DNA from: Candidatus Deferrimicrobiaceae bacterium
Lineage (GTDB): Bacteria > Desulfobacterota > Deferrimicrobia > Deferrimicrobiales > Deferrimicrobiaceae
Length of the DNA: 44,807 bases
Assembly (NCBI GenBank): GCA_035256765.1
Contig: DATEXR010000102.1
Location: 1-44,807, forward strand
Reading direction: 5' to 3'
Part shown: piece by piece, positions 17,326 through 25,599 of the stretch
How the letters are laid out: every line of letters starts with the position of its first letter
Position numbering within the stretch: the stretch's first letter is position 1
Made by a program: the position numbers and the translations under genes
The notes under the pieces: generated by a model
The model's input: only the letters and a program-made list of their open reading frames with translations
Database searches by the model: none
What the model was told of the DNA's origin: nothing

Positions 17326-18895
17326 CGGTTTCTCTCCCGGGAATGATCAGGATTAAAAAAGCTATTATAGTACATGAAATTGCGAATAGATCCCCCGTTT
17401 TCGCGTATGTCGTCTCTTCCCTTCGCGGGTGGATTTGCGCCACCAGCGTCCCTTTGCGGAAAAGCCCCAGCCGGGCCACCACCTCCCCCCTCTCGTCGAT
17501 CACCGCGCTTACGCCCGAGTTCGCGGCGCGCACCATCGGCCTTCGGAACTCGACCGTCCTCATCCTCGCCATGGCGAGGTGCTGATGGGGGGCGACCGTG
17601 TCCCCGAACCAGGCGTCGTTGGTGACGTTCACCAGCCACCGGGCGCCCTCCCGGACGCTATCCCGGATGATTTCCGGGAAGACCGCCTCGTAGCAGACGG
17701 AGGCCCCGACGGGTTCCCCCCGCACGGTGAACAAGGCCGGCCCGACCCCGGCGGAAAAATCCTCCTCCCCCGCCGTCAGTTTCCGGAGGAAGAAGAGAAG
17801 GCGCTTGAGAGGAATGTATTCCCCGAACGGAACGAGATGCCTCTTGTCGTACCGACCGTTGGCGATCCCTCTTTCATCAAGGTGGAACACGCTGTTGTAA
17901 TACTTTCCCCCCGCGGAGGGGTCGAACCAGGGAGCGCCGAAGATGATCGGTATCCGGTTCTCCATCGCCGCGGCATCCACCACTGCGCTCATCTCCGGTT
18001 CCCATCCGTAGAAAAACGGCGCGGCCGTCTCCGGCCAAACGACCACCTCGGCGCCCTTTTCCCTCGCCTCCTTTGTCAGGTCCCCGTATATTGCAAGCGT
18101 CTTCTTCTGGTGCGAGGGGGACCACTTGACCGACTGATCGATCCCCCCCTGTGCAATCCCGACCCGGACGGTCTCCCCGTTCGATTCCGCATCCTCCGGC
18201 CCCTTTCCCGAGGCGCCGTACGCGAAGAGAAACGCGGCGACCGCGGCCGCGCCGGCGAGATGCACGAGAACTCCCCTGCGTTTCCCGCGGGCAGCCTCCG
18301 CCCCTGCCCGGTACAGACATACGTTCGCCGTCGCCAGGAGGAATCCCAGTCCGTAGACGCCCGCCAGGTCGGCTGCCTGGCGGAGGAAGGAATGGCCGGA
18401 GAGACTGTACCCCAAAAGAAGCCAGGGGAACCCGGTGAACAGGACGGCCCTCAGGTACTCGACGCACACCCATGCCGCGGGAAACACCCATAGACCTGCG
18501 ATGCCGAAGCGTCTGCGAAGCCGGTGGGCAATCGCCGCGGCGACGGATACGTAGACCCCGAGATAGGCCGAGACCAGCAGGGCGGAAAGCGACCCCAGAG
18601 CCCATCCCAGATTCCCTTGCACGGCCACCGTGTAGGCGATCCAATACATGAGGAGCAGATTGCCGAGGGTGCCCGCGACAAACCCCCTGCGCGCGGCCTG
18701 GCGGGCGTTACCGGAGGAGGTGGACAGGATCAGGAGCGGCACGAGGCACGCAAACGGAAGCCCCGGAACGTCGTATCCGGGCATCCCCAGCGCGTACAGG
18801 GCGGCGAAGGCTGCGCAGAGTGCCGCCGTTCCGGAAAACGCGGCCACCGGAAAAGGGAAGTCGAACGCGTCGCCCCCGGAAAATTCGCCCTTCAA
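17285..18895 (-). CDS. lnt: Apolipoprotein N-acyltransferase (Lnt)
   Basis: Inner-membrane enzyme that adds the third acyl chain to lipoproteins, required for Lol export. The 536 residues comprise about six N-terminal membrane segments, then a periplasmic nitrilase domain. The triad is visible: glutamate in VVWPETAAP, lysine in YDKRHLVPFGEY and cysteine in GASVCYEAVFPE. A last membrane helix (AISCTIIAFLILIIPG) closes the protein. The start is TTG at 18895, overlapping the ybeY stop as TTGA, with GAGGGGAG about ten bases upstream. Its end runs 41 bases into prfB. Confidence 0.93.
   Translation of the reverse strand: MKGEFSGGDAFDFPFPVAAFSGTAALCAAFAALYALGMPGYDVPGLPFACLVPLLILSTSSGNARQAARRGFVAGTLGNLLLMYWIAYTVAVQGNLGWALGSLSALLVSAYLGVYVSVAAAIAHRLRRRFGIAGLWVFPAAWVCVEYLRAVLFTGFPWLLLGYSLSGHSFLRQAADLAGVYGLGFLLATANVCLYRAGAEAARGKRRGVLVHLAGAAAVAAFLFAYGASGKGPEDAESNGETVRVGIAQGGIDQSVKWSPSHQKKTLAIYGDLTKEAREKGAEVVVWPETAAPFFYGWEPEMSAVVDAAAMENRIPIIFGAPWFDPSAGGKYYNSVFHLDERGIANGRYDKRHLVPFGEYIPLKRLLFFLRKLTAGEEDFSAGVGPALFTVRGEPVGASVCYEAVFPEIIRDSVREGARWLVNVTNDAWFGDTVAPHQHLAMARMRTVEFRRPMVRAANSGVSAVIDERGEVVARLGLFRKGTLVAQIHPRREETTYAKTGDLFAISCTIIAFLILIIPGRETDGRRSPGRKDRRA
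17364..17369 (-). promoter_or_regulatory. Possible -10 element ahead of prfB
   Basis: The minus strand reads TATAAT, a perfect -10 hexamer, inside a short AT-rich patch within the last codons of lnt. It would start transcription near 17357, about 30 bases before the prfB ATG. No convincing -35 stands 16-18 bases upstream (GATCTA at 17 bases), and the AT-rich patch also encodes the last membrane helix of Lnt. It may therefore be a by-product of coding, or an internal promoter for prfB and the genes after it. Confidence 0.35.
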
Positions 18896-19365
18896 ATGGG
18901 GCTTCTCCCCTCTTTCAGGCAGGAGCGGTACACGCGGATTTCCTCCCTGCGCATCCTGGCCGCCTCGACCCTTCCCTTTTCGTGATCGTGCCCCAAAAGG
19001 TGCGCCACTCCGTGGACGATGAAGAAGAAGACCCTCTCCTCCTTCGAGCATGGCCAGTCGCTGGTCTGCGAGAGGCAGGCGGGCGCGGAAAGGAGGATGT
19101 CCCCCGCGACCCGGGAAGAAGGCCCTTGCCCGGCGTCTTCCTCGGGAAACGAGATTACGTTCGTCGTCCCCGGCCGTCCGAGGAATTCCCGGTTCCAACG
19201 CTCCATCTCCTCGTCCCCCACCACGAGGATCCTCAAGTTCGCCCCGGACAGATGCAGGAAACGGAGGGACCGCCGGACAAGGGCGCGGAGAACCTCGCCG
19301 CGAAAGGGGGCCGGCCGGATGTGCTGCCGGATGCTGATCCGGTACCTTTGCGCCCCCCGGCTCAC
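18892..19365 (-). CDS. ybeY: Endoribonuclease YbeY
   Basis: Metal-dependent RNase involved in 16S rRNA 3' maturation and ribosome quality control. The 157 residues include the family block RPGTTNVISFPEED and the zinc site HGVAHLLGHDHEKG, which gives the HxxxHxxxxxH pattern. The start is GTG at 19365, overlapping the stop of the HD-domain gene as GTGA with GGGAG four bases upstream. The run phoH - HD protein - ybeY is widely conserved and links RNA turnover with the downstream lnt gene, which starts inside the ybeY stop. Confidence 0.94.
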   Translation of the reverse strand: MSRGAQRYRISIRQHIRPAPFRGEVLRALVRRSLRFLHLSGANLRILVVGDEEMERWNREFLGRPGTTNVISFPEEDAGQGPSSRVAGDILLSAPACLSQTSDWPCSKEERVFFFIVHGVAHLLGHDHEKGRVEAARMRREEIRVYRSCLKEGRSPI

Positions 19366-20870
19366 GGTCTCCCGCTCGCGGGGGTTTTCGGATATTCGAC
19401 GCGGGTGTGGGAAACGGCGGAAAGGACCCTGCTGAAGGATGTTCCGACCGCATGGAGGTCGCGCAGCGTCATGTCGCACTCGTTGAGCTGTCCGTCGAGG
19501 TAGGCCCGGTTCACGATGCGGGTCACCGTCTCCTCGATCTCCTCGGGGGAAGGGTTCCGGAGGCTCCGGCTGGCGGCTTCGGCGGCATCCGCGAGCATGA
19601 TGATGGCGGCCTCGCGCGTTCTGGGCCGGGGACCCGGGTAGCGGAAACTCTCCTCGGACGCCTTCCGCTCCCGGATCATGGGCTGCGCCTTGTCCAGGAA
19701 AAAGTAGAGGAGACTGGTGCCGTGGTGCTGGGAGATGATCTCGGCGATTCGCTCCCCGAGCCGGTGCTCGTTGGCGAGGCGGACCCCCTCCTTTACGTGG
19801 TTGAGGATGACGAGCCGGCTCATTCCCGGGGTGAGAGTATCGTGAATATTCCCCGCGCCGACCTGGTTTTCGGAGAAATATTCGGGCTTCGCGATCTTCC
19901 CCACGTCGTGAAACAACGCCGCCACCCGGCACAGGAGGGGGTTGGCGCCGATCGCCTCGGCGCCCGCCTCGGCGAGGGTCCCCACCACGACGCTGTGGTG
20001 GAACGTCCCGGGAGCCTCGATCATGAGGCGCCGCAGGAGGGGATGCCCGGTGCTCCCCAGTTCCATGAGACGGATGTCGCTCGTGTATCCGAAGGCGTAT
20101 TCGGCCACCGGGAGGATGGCGAGGGCGATCGGGCCGGCGACCAGCCCGCTCACAACCCCGAAGATCCCCGCCCATACGATTCCGGATTCCCCGTAAAAGG
20201 CGAACTCGAGCGAGACGGCGGCAAGGGCGCACACGGCGGAAGTGAGGACCCCCGCCCAGAGCATCCGGTATCGGTCCGGAATCCGCCCCGACCGGGAGGC
20301 CCCCGCCGTCCCGGCGAGGAGCAGAAAGAGGAGGGTCGACCACCTCCCCTGGGCGGCGGCGGCGGAAAGCACGGAAGCGGCGACCGTGAACAGGATCGCC
20401 ACCTCCGAATTCAGGAGGACCCGGACCACCATGGCGAAGGCGGGCAACGGGATGAGGTAGACGTAGAGGTGCGACGGGAAGGCTCCTCCCCAGGCGGAAA
20501 AACCGGCGGGAAGAACATCCATCACCGTTTTCGCGAGGAAGAAAAGGGCCAGCGCCAGCGAGCAAAGGAAAAGGAAATCCCTCGCGGCCAGCCGAACCTT
20601 CCGGACCTCCCGCCCCGCGAACCCGAACCATTCCGTCAGAAAGAGGGCGACCGCCAGGGTCAGGGCCACCGCACCGACGAAGGGGAACATCTTCCCGTAC
20701 CGCCCGGCCGCGCGGGGAAGCAGCTCCTCCCCCCACAGGTAGAAGAGGACAACGAACACCGCCGCGGAGAACAGCCCCAACGCCCCCTCTTTCAGCGAGC
20801 GGTCCCTCCGCGTCCCCGGAGCGGGATCGGGGGGACGGTTACTCCGGGACCCTTTTTTCGTATCGTTCAT
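19362..20870 (-). CDS. PgpH-type membrane HD-domain phosphodiesterase lacking the extracytoplasmic sensor
   Basis: The 502-residue protein has several membrane helices between about residues 30 and 255 and a cytoplasmic HD domain (about 285-440). Metal ligands appear in TFHHSVVVG, ALFHDVGKIAKPEYF, ILNHVKEG and ISQHHGTSLLYFF. The arrangement matches the 7TMR-HD family, whose Listeria member PgpH hydrolyses c-di-AMP. Usual members are 700 residues or more, with a 7TMR-HDED domain between TM1 and TM2. Here only about 14 residues separate TM1 (30-46) and TM2 (61-83). The start is ATG at 20870, overlapping the end of phoH by 32 bases, with a weak AAGG upstream. Activity on c-di-AMP is inferred from the family only. 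Confidence 0.87.
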   Translation of the reverse strand: MNDTKKGSRSNRPPDPAPGTRRDRSLKEGALGLFSAAVFVVLFYLWGEELLPRAAGRYGKMFPFVGAVALTLAVALFLTEWFGFAGREVRKVRLAARDFLFLCSLALALFFLAKTVMDVLPAGFSAWGGAFPSHLYVYLIPLPAFAMVVRVLLNSEVAILFTVAASVLSAAAAQGRWSTLLFLLLAGTAGASRSGRIPDRYRMLWAGVLTSAVCALAAVSLEFAFYGESGIVWAGIFGVVSGLVAGPIALAILPVAEYAFGYTSDIRLMELGSTGHPLLRRLMIEAPGTFHHSVVVGTLAEAGAEAIGANPLLCRVAALFHDVGKIAKPEYFSENQVGAGNIHDTLTPGMSRLVILNHVKEGVRLANEHRLGERIAEIISQHHGTSLLYFFLDKAQPMIRERKASEESFRYPGPRPRTREAAIIMLADAAEAASRSLRNPSPEEIEETVTRIVNRAYLDGQLNECDMTLRDLHAVGTSFSRVLSAVSHTRVEYPKTPASGRP

Positions 20871-21816
20871 AGGCCTTGATGATCTCCTGCACGATCGGGT
20901 GCCTGACCACATCGATCTCGGTGAACCAGCAGAACCGGATCCCCTCCATTTCCTTGAGGATCGAGAGCGCCTCGTTCAACCCGGAGATGCGCCCCGACGG
21001 GAGGTCCGTCTGGGTGATGTCCCCCGTGATCACCGCCTTGGAGCCGAACCCGATCCGGGTCAGGAACATCTTCATCTGCTCGGACGTGGTGTTCTGCGCC
21101 TCGTCGAGGATCACGAAGGAGTCGTTGAGCGTCCTCCCCCGCATGAACGCCAGGGGGGCGACCTCGATGACGCCCCGCTCCATCATCTTGGCCGCCTGCT
21201 CGTATTCGAGCATCGTGTACAGGGCGTCGTGAAGCGGCCGGAGATAGGGATTGACCTTCTCCGCCATGTCCCCCGGGAGGAAGCCGAGTTTCTCCCCCGC
21301 CTCGACCGCCGGGCGGGCGAGGACGATCCGTTTGACCTCTTTTCGCAGGAGAAAACCGACCGCCATCGCCATGGCGAGAAAGGTCTTGCCCGTTCCGGCG
21401 GGCCCGATTCCGAAGACGATGTCGCAATCGCGCATGGCGTCGAGGTACTTCTTCTGCGCGACGCTCTTGGGCGTGATGATCTTGTTGCGGGAGGACTTGA
21501 ACACCACGTCCTCGAAAACGCTCGCCACCTCGGCGTGCCGGTCCGAACGGACGATCTTCACCGCGGCCACGACATCGTTGGACGTGATGGGAATCCCCTT
21601 GCGGAGGACGCGGTACAGGCCCGTGAGGACCTTCACGGAAATCTCCACCGAGAGCGGGTCGCCGGCCAGGGTCAGCACGTTCCCCTTCGGGAGGATCGTG
21701 ACACCGAGGAACTTTTCCACGATTTTCAGATGGTCGTCCTGGCTCCCGAACAGGTCCGCGAGGACCGCGGGGTCGTCGAAACGGACCGTCTCTTCCCTCC
21801 GCTTACCCGTCTCCAT
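20839..21816 (-). CDS. phoH: PhoH family ATPase
   Basis: Cytoplasmic P-loop ATPase, probably an RNA helicase-like partner of YbeY. The 325 residues contain an N-terminal segment of about 110 residues and then the ATPase core. Walker A is GIGPAGTGKTFLAMA at about 136-150, AGEKLGFLPGDMAEK lies in the middle, Walker B is FVILDEAQNTT, and VITGDITQTDLP follows. The start ATG at 21816 lies 19 bases after the DUF4388 gene, with a modest GGGAAG upstream. The open frame extends further upstream into DUF4388 coding but shows no homology there. It overlaps the next gene by 32 bases. Confidence 0.94.
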   Translation of the reverse strand: METGKRREETVRFDDPAVLADLFGSQDDHLKIVEKFLGVTILPKGNVLTLAGDPLSVEISVKVLTGLYRVLRKGIPITSNDVVAAVKIVRSDRHAEVASVFEDVVFKSSRNKIITPKSVAQKKYLDAMRDCDIVFGIGPAGTGKTFLAMAMAVGFLLRKEVKRIVLARPAVEAGEKLGFLPGDMAEKVNPYLRPLHDALYTMLEYEQAAKMMERGVIEVAPLAFMRGRTLNDSFVILDEAQNTTSEQMKMFLTRIGFGSKAVITGDITQTDLPSGRISGLNEALSILKEMEGIRFCWFTEIDVVRHPIVQEIIKAYERYEKRVPE

Positions 21817-21835
21817 CCGTCTTCCCGCCTTTCCG

Positions 21836-22726
21836 TTAACGGTAGAACTCCGCCCAGCCTGCGAGGAGGTGCCTCGCCGGGGGGGACAAAAGGATCCTGT
21901 ACACCCAGAATCCCGCCACGATCGCCGCAAGCGACCATATCGCCGCCCGGACGCAGCCGATCGAGAATCTGCGCGCCATGTCCTCCCGGACGGCACGCCC
22001 CGTGTCCTGGGTCTCCGAGTCCACCGGGGAGATCTCCACCAGCCCCCGGTCCCAGAGCCCCCACAACGCCTTCAGCCCCTCGTGCCAGGTGAGGCAGGCT
22101 TTCCGGAACACCTGGTACGGGTCGGAGGAGAAATAGACCGCCCCCCAGACCTCCCTTTCCTGGGGGGGGAGAGCCATCGGATCGATCTTCACGCCCCACT
22201 TTCGGACGACCTTGAACCTTTCGGGTGGAAATTTCTCGCGAATCCAGGCATATTCATCCAGAAACTGCATCCCTTCCATGAGCAATCTATCCCCGTGGAT
22301 GGGAGTGGCCATCCAGGCGGGGGGTCGCACCGAAAAGACCTCGAACCGGTAATCTCCTTCCTTGATCCGCAGCGAGAAGTAGAGACTGTCCTTGACCTGC
22401 AGGTAGAGGTACTGGGCGAGCTTCTCCCGGGAGATCTTTCCCTTCTCCACCAGGATCTCCCCGATCTTTTTTTTCCCCTTCTCCTGGATGGAAAGAATCC
22501 GGCGGAGCTCCTCCGCGGTCAGGTACCCGGCGTCCACCAGCATGTTCCCGATCAGGGTGGATGGGGCCTTCTGCCGGTCGGGCTGGACGTCTACGATCAT
22601 TCCGTTCGAAAAAAGAAAGATCGTCTCCCTATCGTCCCCCCGGATCGTGAGGGCCCCGCTCTTTTGCTGGCTGGTCACCAGCTGGAAAATTTCCGGGATG
22701 CCGAAGTCGGCGATCTTTCCCTGCAC
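21836..22726 (-). CDS. DUF4388-domain protein with C-terminal membrane anchor
   Basis: The function is unknown. The 296-residue protein opens with a DUF4388 (PATAN-like) domain: MQGKIADFGIPEIFQLV, then QKSGALTIRGDDRETIFLFSNGMIVDVQ. This fold is frequent in Deltaproteobacteria, often beside signalling proteins. About residues 55-100 read as a helical segment (TLIGNMLVDAGYLT, KIGEILVEKGKIS) like that found in type IV pilus or secretion ATPase N-termini. A single hydrophobic helix lies at about 257-280, so it is probably anchored in the inner membrane with most of the protein in the cytoplasm. The start is GTG at 22726 behind GAGGGTAAGG, three bases after the upstream gene. It heads the operon together with that gene, ahead of phoH. 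Confidence 0.8.
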   Translation of the reverse strand: MQGKIADFGIPEIFQLVTSQQKSGALTIRGDDRETIFLFSNGMIVDVQPDRQKAPSTLIGNMLVDAGYLTAEELRRILSIQEKGKKKIGEILVEKGKISREKLAQYLYLQVKDSLYFSLRIKEGDYRFEVFSVRPPAWMATPIHGDRLLMEGMQFLDEYAWIREKFPPERFKVVRKWGVKIDPMALPPQEREVWGAVYFSSDPYQVFRKACLTWHEGLKALWGLWDRGLVEISPVDSETQDTGRAVREDMARRFSIGCVRAAIWSLAAIVAGFWVYRILLSPPARHLLAGWAEFYR

Positions 22727-22729
22727 GCC

Positions 22730-24646
22730 TTACCCTCTTTTTCCGCTGATCTTCAGTGTTTGCTGCATCCTTCCGAACGACCGGATCCCCCATGCCGCCC
22801 CGACGATCCACAGGACCCCCGTGACGAGGAAGGCCCACCGGGCGACGATCGACTCGAGATCGGAGAGGATGTCCCCTGTCCCCCGGGCGCCGATGGACAC
22901 CGATACCGCTGCCAGGGACAGGCATAGAAGCACGACGTACAGCATCGTCCACCCCTCCTTCCCGGACCACAATCCCCCGGAGCCGGGCACCACGACCGAA
23001 CCCGCCCTGACGGTGTTCCGATGCATCCGGATCCCCTGGATTCTCCGTTCCTTCTCCTCCCCCTCCCGGATCCCCCACCCGACCTGCATCCGGCACATGT
23101 TGCAGAAATCGGAGGCTTCCCGGATCCCCACGATGAGGGTTCGGGTGCCGCAACCCCGGCAGGCGGTATGGACCCACACCCGGAGGGAAAAAAACTTCCA
23201 GATCACCGAGGTAAGCCAGACGGCGAAGAGAAAGAGGAGAGCGACGCCGGGCGAAAGCGGGCGGAAGAACATCCGGTAAACCTCCCCCTCGCCCGCCTCC
23301 CGATAGAGATCATGCCCCCGTTGCAAGGTCGCCCAGACAAGCTCGTCCACGGGAAGGGGGGAGCCCACCCATTCCCCGGCCTCCATGTCGGAGGGTCGGA
23401 AACGGAAGGGAGAGAGCTTCTGCACCCGGTCCCATGCCAGCGGCTGGATCATCCGCGCGCGCTCAAAATTGAACAGCTGGAGGTACCCCTGATAGACGTT
23501 CCACAGGGCCGCTCCCTCTCCGGGCCGCTTCACGAACGCGGCCTCGAAGTCGGAAAGGGCCGCCCTCATCCTTCCCTGTTTCGCCCTGGTGATCCCCCTG
23601 TTGTTTCTCGCCTCGGGAAGATCCTGTCCCGCCTCGATGAGTTCCGTCCAGAGCCGCTCCGCGCCCGCGTGATCTCCCGCCTGCATCTTCGCGCGCGCCC
23701 GGGAAAACAGGACCAGCCAGGAGGGCGCCGCCCCGTTCCCCTGCGCTACCCCTTCCCCGGATTCCGAAGGCCACGTGCGGGAGATCGATCCGTCGACCCC
23801 TAAATACCCTTCCCCCGGCGCATCGCCCGCCACCCTGCTTGCGAGATGCAGCATGCTTCCCCCGAAGAAAATCCCCACGATGAGGAGGATCGCGATCGCC
23901 ATCAGCATCAGTTCCCCCCGGCGAAGATACGCAACCGAAAGCACCATCCAGTAGCACGCCACGACCGCGAGCCCGAACCCTGCGAACAGGGGCAGAAGAA
24001 AAAGAACGGCGACCGCCAGGGGGGACAGGTAGTCCCGATAGGGAAGCCGCAAGACCCTCGGGATGTCCAATTCCAGGGAGGGACGCGCCCGGAGGAAGAG
24101 GGCGATCGAGGTCCACACCACGAACCAGCATGCGGCCGCCAATGCAAAGGAGACGAGCCAGACGGCATACCCCAGCCGGGCCGGGCCGAACCGCCGAACC
24201 GCCCCCGACAAATCCGCGAGGTCGGGGAAGAGGTCCGAAAACCGCAGGCCGCGAATATCCTCCATGACCATCCAGGCCCACATCGTGGCCGAAAGAGGGG
24301 AAATCTCCGCGATGAGCCGGAATGCGGGTCCCAGCCCGTTCTTCCATCCTTCCCGGTCCGCCCGGCGGAAGACGAGTTCCGGGATGGCGTTGACGGACAG
24401 GATGCCATGGGAGTACATTTTCTTCCGGAGCCCCCGGACCTCGATTGCCAGCTCCTCCTCCTTGCCCGGGCCCGCTGCCTCCACCACGCGAAGGGCCTGC
24501 GCCCGCACCTCGGGGGCGTACCCGGGAAAAAGATCGTCCGCCCCGCTACGCACCGGAAACCCCAGGAGGAAGACGAGGAAAAAGAAAAGGATCATCGCAG
24601 GAGAGGACCGGACACGGCCGCTGGGAACCTCGATCATCATAAACAT
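22730..24646 (-). CDS. Predicted membrane protein with TPR-like segment and zinc ribbon
   Basis: I do not recognise a named family. The 638 residues have a signal-anchor at about 17-35, helices near 158-186, 207-235 and 243-262, and then a soluble stretch. That stretch includes a TPR-like pair (AGDHAGAERLWTELIEAG, ARNNRGITRAKQGRMRAALSDFEAAF; about 318-372). Another helix lies at 466-485. A CxxC-x15-CxxC zinc ribbon (C496, C499, C515, C518) follows, and two C-terminal helices lie at 567-585 and 603-621. It is the first gene of the long minus-strand cluster. Its ATG at 24646 lies only 33 bases from the mazG start on the other strand. ATG codons three and four residues in are alternative starts. 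Three bases separate it from the DUF4388 gene, so the two proteins are probably made together. Confidence 0.75.
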   Translation of the reverse strand: MFMMIEVPSGRVRSSPAMILFFFLVFLLGFPVRSGADDLFPGYAPEVRAQALRVVEAAGPGKEEELAIEVRGLRKKMYSHGILSVNAIPELVFRRADREGWKNGLGPAFRLIAEISPLSATMWAWMVMEDIRGLRFSDLFPDLADLSGAVRRFGPARLGYAVWLVSFALAAACWFVVWTSIALFLRARPSLELDIPRVLRLPYRDYLSPLAVAVLFLLPLFAGFGLAVVACYWMVLSVAYLRRGELMLMAIAILLIVGIFFGGSMLHLASRVAGDAPGEGYLGVDGSISRTWPSESGEGVAQGNGAAPSWLVLFSRARAKMQAGDHAGAERLWTELIEAGQDLPEARNNRGITRAKQGRMRAALSDFEAAFVKRPGEGAALWNVYQGYLQLFNFERARMIQPLAWDRVQKLSPFRFRPSDMEAGEWVGSPLPVDELVWATLQRGHDLYREAGEGEVYRMFFRPLSPGVALLFLFAVWLTSVIWKFFSLRVWVHTACRGCGTRTLIVGIREASDFCNMCRMQVGWGIREGEEKERRIQGIRMHRNTVRAGSVVVPGSGGLWSGKEGWTMLYVVLLCLSLAAVSVSIGARGTGDILSDLESIVARWAFLVTGVLWIVGAAWGIRSFGRMQQTLKISGKRG

Positions 24647-24650
24647 TGCA

Positions 24651-24659
24651 TGTTATCAT
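24651..24659 (+). promoter_or_regulatory. Possible extended -10 promoter for mazG
   Basis: The plus strand reads TGTTATCAT, which fits the extended -10 pattern TGnTATAAT with one mismatch. It would start transcription near 24666, just before the mazG Shine-Dalgarno (AAAGGA). The -35 position (CGATCA) is poor, as is usual for extended -10 promoters. It lies in the 33-base gap between the divergent start codons. Confidence 0.4.
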
Positions 24660-24679
24660 TCCTCAAAGGAAAATTCGAT

Positions 24680-25453
24680 ATGGGCAATTTCTCGTCCCTT
24701 GTGCAGATCATGGCGCGGCTTCGGGGGGAAGGCGGCTGCGAATGGGATCGGGCCCAGACGCAAGCCACCCTTCGCCCGTACCTCCTCGAGGAGGCTCACG
24801 AGGTCGTGGACGCCATCTCCCGGAAGGACCCGGCGCTTCTGTGCGAGGAACTGGGGGACCTCCTCCTTCAGATCCTCTTCCACGCCCAGATCGCCAGCGA
24901 GAAGGGGGAGTTCACCATCGCCGACGTGATCGAATCGATCTCGCAGAAGATGGTGCGGAGGCACCCGCACGTCTTCTCCGATGCCAGTGCGGCAACACCG
25001 GAAGCGGTTTCCCTTCAGTGGGAACATATCAAGAAAACAAAGGAAAACCGGAATCATGCCTCCCGCATCGGGGGCGTCCCCGAGAGTTTCCCCTCCCTTC
25101 TCCGGGCAGCCAAGATCACGAAAAAGGCGGCTCGAGCTGGATTCGACTGGGAAAACACCGGCCAGGTCGAAAAAAAGGTCGGGGAGGAGATCGAGGAGCT
25201 CAAAGAAGCGATTGCCGCGGGAGACCCCGAGGAGATGGAGCACGAGTTGGGGGACACGTTCTTCGCGCTGGTCAACCTTGCCCGGTTCCTCAATGTCAAC
25301 CCGGAGGTCGCCATGGCCGCGGCCAACAAGCGGTTCGAGCGCCGGTTCGAAGCGATGGAAAAAATCGCCGAGGAATCAGGCCGTTCCATCGAGCAGACGG
25401 ATCCGTCCACGCTCGACCTGTTTTGGGAAAAAGCGAAAAAGATGACGAAGTGA
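24680..25453 (+). CDS. mazG: Nucleoside triphosphate pyrophosphohydrolase MazG
   Basis: All-alpha NTP pyrophosphatase that clears NTPs or abnormal nucleotides, releasing pyrophosphate; cytoplasmic. The 257 residues hold two MazG repeats. The first has CEWDRAQTQATLRPYLLEEAHEVVDAI and EELGDLLLQILFHAQI, the second EEIEELKEAI and HELGDTFFALVNLARFL; the EExxE and ExxD metal ligands are all present. Of two in-frame ATGs (24650, 24680), the second is chosen because AAAGGA lies nine bases before it. The gene is divergent from the long minus-strand cluster and precedes rpsT, which has its own promoter. Confidence 0.94.
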   Translation: MGNFSSLVQIMARLRGEGGCEWDRAQTQATLRPYLLEEAHEVVDAISRKDPALLCEELGDLLLQILFHAQIASEKGEFTIADVIESISQKMVRRHPHVFSDASAATPEAVSLQWEHIKKTKENRNHASRIGGVPESFPSLLRAAKITKKAARAGFDWENTGQVEKKVGEEIEELKEAIAAGDPEEMEHELGDTFFALVNLARFLNVNPEVAMAAANKRFERRFEAMEKIAEESGRSIEQTDPSTLDLFWEKAKKMTK

Positions 25454-25527
25454 CCGATTCCCCCCTCTCACCACGAACGATTCGCGCCCGTTCGCTCGTC
25501 GCGGCCTTCCCTGTCCCTTCTTTTCCT

Positions 25528-25557
25528 TTGACATTTCTTCCCTCTACGCATTAGATT
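25528..25557 (+). promoter_or_regulatory. Sigma70-type promoter of rpsT
   Basis: A perfect -35 TTGACA (25528-25533) is followed after 17-18 bases by TTAGAT/TAGATT (25551-25557), a moderate -10. Transcription would start near 25563, giving a leader of about 37 bases before the rpsT TTG. The sequence just upstream is pyrimidine-rich rather than an AT-rich UP element. Confidence 0.7.
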
Positions 25558-25599
25558 GCTGGTTTACCGCATTTTTCCAGTTCTCTCAGGAGGAACCTT

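Noticed and set aside
25454-25527. CGAACG/CGTTCG inverted repeat after mazG as a terminator
   Set aside because: The stem is only six bases with a long loop and no T-run, so it is too weak to call.
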